Assembly: GCA_964413425.1 (NCBI GenBank)
Contig: CAYPST010000043.1
Coordinates: forward strand, 1-32,082
DNA: 32,082 nucleotides
DNA from: DATFLS01 sp964413425
GTDB lineage: Bacteria > Fidelibacterota > JAANXI01
Direction of reading: 5' to 3'
Shown here: positions 15,591-23,730 of the stretch, in pieces
Layout of the letters: each line of letters opens with the position of its first letter
Numbering within the stretch: position 1 is the first letter of the stretch
Notes under the pieces: generated by a model
The model's database searches: none
What the model was told of the DNA's origin: nothing
The model's input: the letters and a program-made list of their open reading frames with translations, nothing else
Translations under genes and position numbers: made by a program

Positions 15591-15794
15591 TATATAAAAT
15601 CTGGACTTCCAAGGTGACTTTCAGTTGACGTAGTTGCTTGGTCATATCAGGCTGAAATCAGAGAAGGAGTTTTACCTGGAAAATTGTATTGTAGTGTGGG
15701 ATTCTTAATGCGTGTAGTTGGTAACCGAGGAGTAACCGCAACTGTCCGTGTGGATGGCTCAGTTGAAGGGATCTGGTCGGGAATTCCAGCTTAG
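15591..15794 (+). pseudogene. Duplicated decayed segment, copy 1 (open-frame remnant)
   Basis: Nearly 190 nt match 16663-16850. In copy 1 a plus-strand frame is open from 15618 to a TAG at 15792 and reads as protein-like (VLPGKLYCSVGFLMRVVGN, then GVTATVRVDGSVEGIWSGI). It has no start codon or ribosome binding site and is preceded directly by a stop. In copy 2 the same frame has an internal stop. I do not recognise the protein; it is probably the tail of a lost gene. Confidence 0.45.
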
Positions 15795-15982
15795 ATCACC
15801 TCGCAGGAGTGTCGCGCGCCACTTGGTTTGATGCCCGCAATGGCTATCAACCGCGCTGCCAGATTCCTCGACTCCCTCTCAGTCATCGGGCCGTCGATCT
15901 GAACTGACTCCCCATGGTGAGCGGAAAAGTTCTCCATCAAGTGAAGTAGTCCCAGAGAGTGTCGAATCTGTACTGAGTTATC
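15791..15982 (-). pseudogene. Unrecognised coding-like remnant on the minus strand
   Basis: A 63-codon frame without start reads HLMENFSAHHGESVQI, DGPMTERESRNLAARLIAIA, GIKPSGARHSCEVI and stops at 15791. GC content and composition differ from the AT-rich surroundings and suggest the C-terminal end of a displaced gene. It stands tail to tail with the remnant ending at 15794. Family unknown. Confidence 0.3.
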
Positions 15983-16062
15983 TTAATAGTCATAAATACC
16001 TTTGCTTAAAGATTATTACGAGTGCCAATTACATAAACAACAGAACAAGTTCTATATGGAAA

Positions 16063-16428
16063 TTGGACTATAATCAGTTCTTTAAATATTTTTGGCCGTT
16101 TGTCTTCGGCTCGTTTGCGTTGGTGACGGGGATATATTTCATCAGGGAGGATCCTGCAAAACTTCCGGTCCCAATAACATTCTTCCTCTCCTATTTCATT
16201 TATATCGCGGTTAACAAACATATAAAACAGGCTGAGGTTACGTATGCGCCTACCACCCTTTTCGAATATGTATTGACCAATAACGGCTGGTTTGTGATTT
16301 TTTTGCTTTTTTTCATTATCATCAAGGGGTATGTCGTATTAAAACTCTACCTGCTCGCCGTGATCATTCTCATCGGTATTTTCAGCACATTGAGTATATT
16401 ACGGCACTATAAAAACGAGCCTCGGTAA
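16063..16428 (+). CDS. Putative immunity-like membrane protein E (start damaged or TTG)
   Basis: The product has about 121 residues: DYNQFFKYFWPFVFGSF, four helices, a basic loop (VNKHIKQAEVTYAP), and helix-3 end FFIIIKGYVVLKLY, clearly the same family. The only start in a fitting place is TTG 16063 without a good ribosome binding site. An ATG at 16056, in another frame, would give a natural N-terminus only if one base were inserted or lost before 16063. The gene may thus carry a recent frameshift at its start. No peptide gene precedes it. It is either an orphan immunity gene or an early pseudogene. Confidence 0.6.
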   Translation: MDYNQFFKYFWPFVFGSFALVTGIYFIREDPAKLPVPITFFLSYFIYIAVNKHIKQAEVTYAPTTLFEYVLTNNGWFVIFLLFFIIIKGYVVLKLYLLAVIILIGIFSTLSILRHYKNEPR

Positions 16429-16566
16429 AGGAGGCGGTAAGCCATTAGGTATTCTTCATGAGTTCTGCACACTGAGATGGCAGAGGAAGAGCAAATCCAT
16501 TATTTATGAAATTGCTCTCCCCGACCACCCGCCGGTAACTTGGATTTGATTTGAGAGGAGCGTGTG

Positions 16567-16689
16567 ATGCACAGAAAAGACTATGACATTGTAGCAAAAT
16601 TTCTGTTGTCGGCCATAGTGCTTGCCTTTTCAGGTCTGACCTTCGGGATTAGACCAGACTCATATATAAAATCTAGACTTCCAAGGTGA
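16567..16689 (+). pseudogene. Truncated immunity-like protein F
   Basis: An ATG with AGGAG seven bases upstream opens a 40-residue frame: MHRKDYDIVAKFLLSAIVLA, then FSGLTFGI. This matches the first helix of protein D (shared DNA CTTGCCTTTTCAGGTCTGAC). It then passes into the duplicated segment at about 16650 and stops at 16687. Helices 2-4 are missing. The junction shows how the duplication broke the gene. The short product would still be a single-helix membrane peptide. Confidence 0.65.
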
Positions 16690-16850
16690 CTTTCAGTTGG
16701 TGTAGTTGCCTGGTTATGTTAGGCTGAAATCAGAGAAGGAGTTCTACCTGGAAAATTGCATTTTAATGTGGGGTTCTTAATGAGTGTGGTTGGTATCAGG
16801 GGAGTAACCGCAACCGACCGTATGGTTGGTGAATGGGATCATTCCTGGTA
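16663..16850 (+). repeat. Duplicated segment, copy 2
   Basis: It aligns with 15591-15790 from TATATAAAATCT onward, about 1070 nt downstream, with perhaps 15-20 per cent differences by eye. The open frame of copy 1 is interrupted here by a TAG. Copy 1 follows intact gene D while copy 2 follows truncated gene F, so the repeat unit was partner gene plus downstream segment. Confidence 0.6.
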
Positions 16851-16926
16851 GCACAGGCAGGCGCATCATATTATGGTTTTGTAAGTGCCTGTTCTCCGCT
16901 TACTTCGTAAGAGGAATTATTACGTG

Positions 16927-17109
16927 ATGGCTGATGTCAGGACATGGGTGATATGCGCGGCATTGTTGATTATAGGGGGCTCGGGGTATTTGTTTGTTGT
17001 TGATTTGCAGGAGGGTAAAGATGTTCTCTCAGAGATTAGGAGTATCATCGGAATGGTGCTCCTGATTGTTGCAATGTTAATCAGCATACGGAAAGGTGAA
17101 AAACTATAA
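16927..17109 (+). CDS. Small two-helix membrane protein
   Basis: The product has 60 residues: MADVRTWVICAALLIIGG begins helix 1 (about 7-25), a short acidic loop (DLQEGKDVLSE), then helix 2 (about 38-56) ending in basic ISIRKGEKL. It is a helical hairpin with both ends probably cytoplasmic. AGAGGA lies upstream; GTG 16924 is an alternative start. It is unrelated by eye to the four-helix family, but its position in the same island suggests another small immunity- or holin-like membrane protein. Family unknown. Confidence 0.6.
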   Translation: MADVRTWVICAALLIIGGSGYLFVVDLQEGKDVLSEIRSIIGMVLLIVAMLISIRKGEKL

Positions 17110-17142
17110 GACCCGCATCTTAACTCATAAATTAAAATGGTA

Positions 17143-17188
17143 CCTAAGTTGAGCGATACGAGCTTCGCGAAGTATCGCTTTACTTAGG
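17143..17188. repeat. CCTAAGTTGAGCGATAC hairpin repeat, copy 2
   Basis: Arms 17143-17159 and 17172-17188 pair 15 of 17 positions around a 12-nt loop. The left arm is identical to that at 4032, and the sequence after the right arm (ACCCCGA) is also shared. It lies in a 300-nt gap between two small membrane protein genes. Confidence 0.7.
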
Positions 17189-17412
17189 GAAAACCCCGAC
17201 TTAGAAGAGCTAACACCATCAACAATTCCAGGTCGTACTTTGGATAGGTATTCGGCAGAGGGAATGCCTGTTGCTCCTTGCTCTGATGACCTCTGGCGCG
17301 TCGATGGACTGACTGTGCTTCCTCACACCTCACGGATGCGCCAGCCCTGATCCCATAGGGTCTGAGTATTTCAGGTAATTTGTTTTGTTAGTCAATGGGA
17401 GTACAATATAAG

Positions 17413-17676
17413 ATGGAGAAATTTTCTAAATACTGGAGGCCAAAACGGCATGGTAGAAATGTATGGCTGATCGGCGGAGCCATACTGCTGTTTCTGGGAT
17501 TACTTGATTTAAATAATGTGATAAAGGGAGACATTCCGTTTGTCCTGATTCAGCTAGGGATACTATGTATAATAGGTGCCTTTGTAGAAGACCTCCGCTA
17601 CCGCTTCTACCGGAAGTTCGAGCAGGCGGAGGACGAAGGCGCCGTCTCCTTCGGTGAACAATCCGAACAGCTGTAA
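17413..17676 (+). CDS. Small membrane protein, WRPxRHGRNVW family, copy 1
   Basis: The product has 87 residues. A basic N-terminus (SKYWRPKRHGRNVWLIGG) precedes two helices (about 19-37 and 45-63). The cytoplasmic tail FVEDLRYRFYRKFEQAEDE ends in an acidic segment. I chose ATG 17413 (GGGAG 11 bases upstream) over ATG 17395 because the paralogue at 17996 begins at the same point. Both termini are almost identical between copies while the helices differ, a pattern expected if the ends bind a shared partner and the membrane part sets specificity. Family unknown. Confidence 0.7.
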   Translation: MEKFSKYWRPKRHGRNVWLIGGAILLFLGLLDLNNVIKGDIPFVLIQLGILCIIGAFVEDLRYRFYRKFEQAEDEGAVSFGEQSEQL

Positions 17677-17834
17677 GAAAATTCACATAACGGTATTATG
17701 ATCTGCGCTTTTAAAGCAGGAGTAAGGTAACAAGGTTTCGAACCTGAATCCAGAATGGTTGTTCACCACAGGATGAAGTTTGAGAATGCAGGTATCCGGT
17801 CATCAGTTGTTCGCAGAGGATCCATATCGACATA

Positions 17835-17864
17835 GTCCTGCCCCGGCGTCCACCGGGGCAGGAC
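17835..17864. repeat. Perfect 12-bp GC-rich hairpin
   Basis: GTCCTGCCCCGG (17835-17846) and CCGGGGCAGGAC (17853-17864) surround a 6-base loop. It stands between the two paralogous membrane protein genes. No T-run lies on either side, so it may be a dispersed repeat or a factor-dependent stop. Confidence 0.6.
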
Positions 17865-17995
17865 GTAATTGAGAAATCTCTCAATAAGACCGAACAAACA
17901 ATCCAACATAATTTTCATGGAAGGTATTTGCTTTCACCTTTCAGGCACAGTGTGACCCCGGTATATTGGTTTATAAATAACTGAAGGGAGAAACA

Positions 17996-18262
17996 GTGAC
18001 TGAAATATCCAAGTTCTGGCGGCCGCGAAGACATGGAAGAAACGTGTGGCTGTGGATTGGAACCAGTGTATTAATCCTCGGCGTTTTAAAAGTGAACGAT
18101 ATTCTGGATATCGGAGCTGAGTTCGGTCAGTTAATGGTATTCGGGATATTACTTACCCTTTTTGCCTTTGTAGAAGACCTCCGTTATCGCTTCTACCGGA
18201 AATTCGAGCAGGCGGACGATGAAGCAGCGGGATCCTCCGAAGAATCATCTAATCAGAGCTGA
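17996..18262 (+). CDS. Small membrane protein, WRPxRHGRNVW family, copy 2
   Basis: The product has 88 residues, starts with GTG and has AAGGGAG eight bases upstream. The N-terminus SKFWRPRRHGRNVWLWIG and tail FVEDLRYRFYRKFEQADDE match the copy at 17413-17676, and the DNA is also very close over the tail. Two helices (about 20-36 and 45-62) differ more. Tail ends in Ser/Glu-rich SSEESSNQS. The copies are 320 nt apart with a GC-rich hairpin between. They may be tandem immunity-type or regulatory membrane proteins; no function can be assigned. Confidence 0.7.
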   Translation: MTEISKFWRPRRHGRNVWLWIGTSVLILGVLKVNDILDIGAEFGQLMVFGILLTLFAFVEDLRYRFYRKFEQADDEAAGSSEESSNQS

Positions 18263-18475
18263 GTTCACTGGTGTTTGCTCAAATTTTAGTGAAGGCAGGC
18301 AGTGCATGATTTCAACATCCGGTCTGCGAGACACGCTGTGTACTCTTCTTTTCAGGTGTATGAATAATTGGATGAGAAATGTGTCGTCCCCTGGACGGGA
18401 CTAAGCACGGTCAATCCGGAAGTGATTTTGAAGCGCACCGTAAATTGATTTACCAGGAACAGATTCGAAAGGTGC

Positions 18476-18500
18476 GTGCCCCGATAGGGGCACTTATTTT
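18476..18500 (+). terminator. Terminator-like hairpin
   Basis: GTGCCCC (18476-18482), GATA loop, GGGGCAC (18487-18493), followed by TTATTTT. It is compact and GC-rich with a T-rich tail, about 210 nt after the gene 17996-18262, and could end that transcript. Confidence 0.5.
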
Positions 18501-19332
18501 CAGCTGTTATTGAAATACATGACAAAGGAATCGGGGAAAGTATATCTTTCTGACAGACCTGACGCCAGGAGTTCACAAACAGCGATTACAACGAGCATCT
18601 AATTGGATGTGGTATTCTTTCTGATACCTGGCAAAAATAACCACGCTAAAATTTGGTAATAGTAAATTATAACCAGGTTATTTTCTATATTTTATCAGAA
18701 TGACCAGGCTATTGTGAAAAATGTGTTGTGGGTTTTCTGGCCAAATATCACCCAGAATACGGATTGATATTCACTCGCGGCTATAGTGCTGTGAAGAAAT
18801 TCGAAAACGCTCTGATTTTGATTTATTTTATCCCGGTGTACTGCCTTTAGACACAAATAGGGAGAAAACGCAAAGCCCCCTGCAATTGTCATCATTCCTT
18901 AGTTTTCTCGGATTTTTACACCAAGTCCAGGTGCCTTCAGTTCTGTATGAAAATGAAAGAGTCATGAGTCTGGTCTAAAAAGTACTTGGAAGGAATGGTA
19001 ATATTATAGTTTGAAAGATTCATTTATTTCACGTGTTTATTTTACGTATGAATAATAACTATTTTGTTTTTTGTGTTTTATTCGTGATAATTAGGGTTCA
19101 TTCCCCGACGTGTCGGGGCAGGCAGTGGTTTCTATACTAATCTCAGTCATTGTATGTACAATTTCTGGCAGTGGAATTCGATAATAGGAGCTCTTCCAGA
19201 CGATTGCAGGACAGTAATGAAATTTTCTACCACCTGGCCGAAGAAACGGTAGAAAATTCCTACAAGTTTCCTACAGATTTATTCTTTATACTGCCACCAA
19301 AATTTAAAACTAGACATGGAGCTAATAGAGCA
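18501..19332. other. AT-rich intergenic region before the receptor gene
   Basis: More than 800 nt without a supported gene. It contains a CCCCGAC-GT-GTCGGGG palindrome (19103-19118) like that at 1241, followed by GGCAGTGG. The open frame reaching upstream of 19333 from 19150 lacks coding character. Promoter elements for the receptor gene are probably here, but none stands out. Confidence 0.4.
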
Positions 19333-21801
19333 ATGAACCACAAACATCACTTATCCGGAACCATAACGCTGCTGATTTTTTTCACCGCTCTGGCTTCTGC
19401 TCAACCGCGGCCGGGAGCGGGGCAGGGGATACCGCAGGGGACTATTACCGGCACAGTGGTCGATTCCGCGTCGAGTGTTCCCATGGAATATGCCAACATT
19501 GTGCTGTTCAGCGTGCGGGACAGCAGCCAGGCCACCGGGACGATTACTGATAATAGCGGGCGATTTCGTCTCACCCAGGTGCCTCCGGGACAATATTTCG
19601 CTGAGGTGTCCTTTATGGGATACCAGCCGGAGATGATTGCGGACGTCCGCGTCACGCCGCCGGATCTCAAAGTCGATCTGGGTGAAATCATATTGGTGCA
19701 GAAAGCGCTGACGTCGGAAAGTGTGGTCGTCGAGGGAGAGCGGCCGTCGATTGCCTACCAGGTCGACCGGAAAGTCATCGATGTCAGCAGCTTCCAGACA
19801 GCGGCAGCCGGAACCGCTGTGGATGTCCTGGAGAATGTGCCCTCGGTGACGGTGGATATTGAAGGCAATGTGAGCCTGCGCGGCAGCGGGAACTTCCGGG
19901 TGCTTATCGACGGCAAGCCGACCATACTGGACGGCAACGACGTCCTGCAGCAGATCCCGATCAGCACCATTGCGGATATCGAAATCATCACCAATCCGTC
20001 GGCCAAGTACGATCCCGAGGGAACAGCGGGCATCATCAACATTGTGTTGAAAAAGAACCGGCTGGAAGGGTTCAGCGGTATGGTGAATACCAACGCCGGT
20101 ATGAATGACAAGTACGGCGGCGAAATCCTGGTGAACTATAAGAATCACAACTATACGGCCACGATCAGCGCCGATTACAACCGGCGGGTGTTCGACGGGT
20201 CAATGCTTCGGGAAACCCGGACCACCCATCAGGGAATCACCTCCTTCCTGAATGCGGACGGTTCGCGGAGTTTCGGCCGGTTATCGTCCGGCCTGCGGGC
20301 TGCCCTGGAATACAATCTCACTCCCAGTGATCAGCTCACCTTCAGCGGCCGGTACGGCCAGTGGGGCTTTCTGAGGGATTCCCGGCAGCTATACCAGGAA
20401 TGGACGCAAAATAATCTGGCGCGGACCTTTTATACCAGTATCGGTGAAGGCCACAGAAACAGCACCTTCTATTCATTGAATCTGGACTATCTGCACAATT
20501 TCGCAAAGCAGGGTCACGAGCTCACCGGTCAGCTGCATTTTAATAACCGGGACGGCGACGAAGAGACGGTTGACGAACTGATGGCTGCCGATCAGACCAT
20601 TACAGAGGGGCGAAAGTCCGTCGAATACGGACCGGAAGACGAATTTCGCATCAAGCTCGATTACACCCTTCCTCTGGGAGAAACCGATAAATTCGAAGCG
20701 GGCTACCAGACCGAACTGGAGGGCTCGGAAGAAAATAACGACTATTATCTCTACAATACCACGGTGCATGCATACCGCATCCAGCCGGAATACAGCAACA
20801 GTGCAGTGTATGCACGGAATATCTCGGCCCTGTATACCACGTACTCGGGGGAGTGGCATCGTTTCGGGTACCAGACTGGTCTGCGGGGTGAATATACCTA
20901 TCGCCGGATGGCGGTCGAGAGCGAGCCGGAACCGTTCACCCTGGATCGCTGGGATTATTTCCCGTCCCTGCATACCTCCTTCCAATTGACGGATACCCAG
21001 CAGATGATGGCCAGTTACAGCCGCCGGATCAACCGGCCCCGCAGCTGGTTCCTCGAACCGTTCGAAACCCGGGTGGATGCTTACAACGTTCGGGTAGGAA
21101 ATCCCGGATTGCTCCCGGAATATATCGATTCCTACGAGTTGGGCTACCAGACCAACTTCCTGGGCAGAAATATGCTCTCTGTGGAATCCTACTACCGGGT
21201 GACTCAAAACGTCATAGAGCGGGTACAGGCTGTGTACGATCAGAATGTCACCCTGCAATCGGTGAAGAATGTCGGGACCGACTATTCCCTGGGCACCGAA
21301 TTCATGCTCAGGTTGAACGTGCTGAGAAACTGGAATGTGAACCTGATGGGAAGCCTTTTCCGGTACCGGATCGAAGGAGTGCTGCATGACGAAGCCTTCT
21401 CCCGGGACAGCTTCAACTGGAATGCAAGAATCAGAAATTCCATCAACATTACCAAGACCACCCGGCTGGAGCTCAATGGAATGTATCGGAGTCCCAGTGT
21501 GTCGGCCCAGGGACGGCGGGAAGGGTTTTTCATGACCGATGTCTCCGTCCGCCAGGACTTGCTGGACAGGAAACTTTCAGCCATTCTCTCTGTACGGGAT
21601 GTATTGGGGACCGGACGGTTCGAATCTATCTCGACGGGCAGCGGCTTTTACAGCTATAATTATATGGAACGGGAATCGCCCGTGGTAATGCTCACGCTGC
21701 GGTTCAATATCAACAATTACAGAGACAGGGAACAGCGCCGGGGACAGCAACCGCAGAATGGCGGCGAAATGGAGGGCTTTGATGGCGGCATGGAATTCTA
21801 G
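19333..21801 (+). CDS. TonB-dependent-type outer-membrane receptor (carboxypeptidase-regulatory N-terminus)
   Basis: The product has 822 residues. The signal peptide ends ALASA-QP (about residue 23). Residues 36-120 are a carboxypeptidase-regulatory domain (TITGTVVDSASSVPMEYANI; GRFRLTQVPPGQYFAEVSF). Residues about 135-235 are a plug (VDVLENVPSVTVDIEGNVSL, IEIITNPSAKYDPEGTAGII). The rest is a beta barrel of the outer-membrane-protein beta-barrel family 3 type. The tail is Gly/Gln-rich and ends in Phe. Such FCB receptors take up a ligand or export-linked substrates; the ligand is not readable, and a TonB box is not evident. ATG 19333 fits the signal peptide; an upstream in-frame extension is rejected. 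A terminator follows at 21943. Confidence 0.85.
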   Translation: MNHKHHLSGTITLLIFFTALASAQPRPGAGQGIPQGTITGTVVDSASSVPMEYANIVLFSVRDSSQATGTITDNSGRFRLTQVPPGQYFAEVSFMGYQPEMIADVRVTPPDLKVDLGEIILVQKALTSESVVVEGERPSIAYQVDRKVIDVSSFQTAAAGTAVDVLENVPSVTVDIEGNVSLRGSGNFRVLIDGKPTILDGNDVLQQIPISTIADIEIITNPSAKYDPEGTAGIINIVLKKNRLEGFSGMVNTNAGMNDKYGGEILVNYKNHNYTATISADYNRRVFDGSMLRETRTTHQGITSFLNADGSRSFGRLSSGLRAALEYNLTPSDQLTFSGRYGQWGFLRDSRQLYQEWTQNNLARTFYTSIGEGHRNSTFYSLNLDYLHNFAKQGHELTGQLHFNNRDGDEETVDELMAADQTITEGRKSVEYGPEDEFRIKLDYTLPLGETDKFEAGYQTELEGSEENNDYYLYNTTVHAYRIQPEYSNSAVYARNISALYTTYSGEWHRFGYQTGLRGEYTYRRMAVESEPEPFTLDRWDYFPSLHTSFQLTDTQQMMASYSRRINRPRSWFLEPFETRVDAYNVRVGNPGLLPEYIDSYELGYQTNFLGRNMLSVESYYRVTQNVIERVQAVYDQNVTLQSVKNVGTDYSLGTEFMLRLNVLRNWNVNLMGSLFRYRIEGVLHDEAFSRDSFNWNARIRNSINITKTTRLELNGMYRSPSVSAQGRREGFFMTDVSVRQDLLDRKLSAILSVRDVLGTGRFESISTGSGFYSYNYMERESPVVMLTLRFNINNYRDREQRRGQQPQNGGEMEGFDGGMEF

Positions 21802-21942
21802 GACAGTGGCAGACAACACGTTGACAGCAGGAGGAGTATTCCTGGCCTGGAGGGCTGATTTATTCTCGTGAACCGGAAATATGAAATAAAGACCAAATGA
21901 AGTAAAGAATCGAAACAATATCACGAGAAGACAGTTCCTATG

Positions 21943-22013
21943 AAGAGCGCGGTTTCAAAGAGGCAATGGATTACTCGCCTCCTCCATCTTTTTGGACTGC
22001 GCTCTTTTTTTTG
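21943..22013 (+). terminator. Terminator downstream of the receptor gene
   Basis: AAGAGCGC (21943-21950) pairs with GCGCTCTT (21999-22006), followed by a run of eight T. Inside the long loop GAGGC and GCCTC can form a second stem. It lies 140 nt after the receptor stop. Confidence 0.65.
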
Positions 22014-22152
22014 TTGAGACGGTAAGGAAACCGGTCATTGATCCAGCCGCCTGGATATTACCTTGTAAGAGTGTACTTCTTCCCTGCAATTCGGGATGAC
22101 ATGAAACGAATGGATACGAGAGCCGAGTCGTCGGTACCAGCACAGTGAGGTT

Positions 22153-22446
22153 CTATTCCAACGCTCTCTGTCGAAATTCGGACGGCGTCAGACCGGTGTG
22201 CTTTTTGAAGAGTGAGTAAAACGAGGATTTGGAATTGAACCCGGCATCGTAGGTAATGGCCAGGATCTTGATATGGGTTTTATCGGAGTTGGCCGGTTCC
22301 CGCTTGGCCTGCTCCAGCCGGTACTCATTCACAAAATCGAAGAAATTCTGGTGCAGGCGGGTATTGATCACTTCCGACAGGTTATGCGGTGAAATCGAGA
22401 GCATCTCTGCCAGCCGGGATGGGGATGACAATTTTCTGGTTGACAA
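22153..22446 (-). pseudogene. AraC-family DNA-binding domain, 5'-truncated
   Basis: The 97 residues form just the C-terminal AraC helix-turn-helix pair: RLAEMLSISPHNLSEVIN, FFDFVNEYRLEQAKR, then ILAITYDAGFNSKSSFYSLF and KKHTGLTPSEFRQ. Full-length FCB members carry an N-terminal membrane or sensing region of 200 or more residues. Here an in-frame stop lies about 13 codons before the only start (TTG 22446), which has AGGAGG too close. The gene has lost its sensor part. A free DNA-binding domain might still bind its operator, but the weak start makes this a probable pseudogene. It lies between the receptor and hydrolase genes and may once have regulated one of them. Confidence 0.7.
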
Positions 22447-22566
22447 TACCTCCTCACGCAGCCTCCCTGTTACGTCTCAACAATACAAGGTTCACAAGGG
22501 TTTGCATCCATTGCACCACGAGGTAATATCTCGTTTTATGAATTAATCAGGTTACGGAAATAAAAT

Positions 22567-22611
22567 CCTCCGGCTGCAATCTTTCTTTAATCACCATGGT
22601 ACAGCCGGAGG
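22567..22611 (-). terminator. Terminator of the dienelactone hydrolase-like gene
   Basis: CCTCCGGCTG (22567-22576) and CAGCCGGAGG (22602-22611) form a 10-bp stem. On the minus strand it is followed by ATTTTATTT. It starts 19 nt after the stop of the gene 22630-23442. Confidence 0.75.
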
Positions 22612-22629
22612 CTTATATCGGGACAGTCT

Positions 22630-23442
22630 TCAGATATTTTCCAGAAGATTCATCCAGCGCTGCCAGGCCCTATCCCGGGCCTGCCGGTTGGGATCGTCCT
22701 GCGGAGCACCTTCCCCGGAGCGCATAAATCCGTGGCCTGCTCCGTCATATACCACTGGCTCGTAGGTTTTCCCTGCCTGTTGCATGCGCTCCCCAGTGGC
22801 ATCGATGGTGCTGGTCACCCGGGCATCGTCGCCGCCATAGAAGCCATATACCGGGCAGTTGATGTTGTTCAACGCCTCCATGCCTTCCGGGGCGGTGCCA
22901 TAGAACACGCACGCTGCTTCCAGGTCAGAGTAGCTGGTGGCAAACCGAAACGTCTGACTGCCACCCCAGCAAAATCCGGCAACAGCTAGTTCGCCGGTCG
23001 CGGCACTTATAGTTCTTGCGTAGTCAGCAACCGCCTTCAGATCTGCGGTAACCTGTTCCTGGGACAGCTGGTAAAGAGCATCCCGGGCGGCATTGGAATT
23101 GGGAAAATCACTGGTTTTTCCTCCGTCCGGTCCCATGCCCGATAGCAGGTCCGGAGCGATGGCGATATAGCCCGCTTCCGCCACCTGATCAGCCAGGCCG
23201 CGCACCCAGTCTGTGAGTCCCCGGTTTTCATGGATAAGCAATACCACGGGAACCTTCTCGCTCACCTCGGGATACACCATGAACGACTGGACGGTTCGGT
23301 TATCATAGGTGACTTCCACCCACTCATGATGCCGGGGGGATTCATTCAGCCGCTGCACCGAAGCTTCCTGTGCCTTCGCGTTTATTGCAAAGAGAACGGA
23401 GAAGAGCAGCAGGACAACGGATACACGTTTATAAAAAATCAT
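22630..23442 (-). CDS. Secreted dienelactone hydrolase family protein
   Basis: The product has 270 residues. The signal peptide (KRVSVVLLLFSVLFAINAKA) is cut near residue 24, giving a periplasmic alpha/beta-hydrolase. The dienelactone hydrolase triad is visible: Cys158 in GFCWGG, Asp205/206 in GGDDARV, and His237 in DGAGHGF; the HENRG segment (71-75) carries the family Glu. Related enzymes hydrolyse lactones or other esters; many exported members have unknown substrates. ATG 23442 is chosen because AGGAGA precedes it and a signal peptide follows; the longer frame to 23523 is rejected. A terminator follows, so it is probably monocistronic. Confidence 0.85.
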   Translation of the reverse strand: MIFYKRVSVVLLLFSVLFAINAKAQEASVQRLNESPRHHEWVEVTYDNRTVQSFMVYPEVSEKVPVVLLIHENRGLTDWVRGLADQVAEAGYIAIAPDLLSGMGPDGGKTSDFPNSNAARDALYQLSQEQVTADLKAVADYARTISAATGELAVAGFCWGGSQTFRFATSYSDLEAACVFYGTAPEGMEALNNINCPVYGFYGGDDARVTSTIDATGERMQQAGKTYEPVVYDGAGHGFMRSGEGAPQDDPNRQARDRAWQRWMNLLENI

Positions 23443-23730
23443 ATATGTTTCTCCTGTGTTGTATGGTTTTAAGATTGTTTCTTTTTCACCAGGTTCTGTC
23501 GAACCGCAACTGCCCGGATTCATCCTTCATGCCGGGCTTTACCAGTTCTTATCCGGTGGAAGTATGAAATTGAACAAATTTGGTCATATTTTCCAACGAT
23601 TAAATTACAGCTGCGCTTCTCAGCCAGTATCACCATCCATTGCCAATACAATTTTTCCATAGATTTGATGCTTACCCTTACAGGACATAAGTCTCAAAAT
23701 GTGGGATGTGAATTGTAACGGGAGAATAGC

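Noticed and set aside
5653..18262. Complete bacteriocin export operon
   Set aside because: No ABC transporter, C39 peptidase or HlyD-like adaptor is encoded anywhere in the window, so the exporter must lie elsewhere if it exists.
18695..18895. 66-codon minus-strand open frame before the receptor gene
   Set aside because: It has no ribosome binding site, no family resemblance and lies in AT-rich intergenic DNA.
19351..20148. 265-codon minus-strand open frame
   Set aside because: It is antisense to the receptor gene, whose domains are recognisable. The His/Arg-rich translation is typical of a shadow frame.
20473..21387. 304-codon minus-strand open frame
   Set aside because: It is antisense to the barrel of the receptor and has no recognisable motif or start signals.
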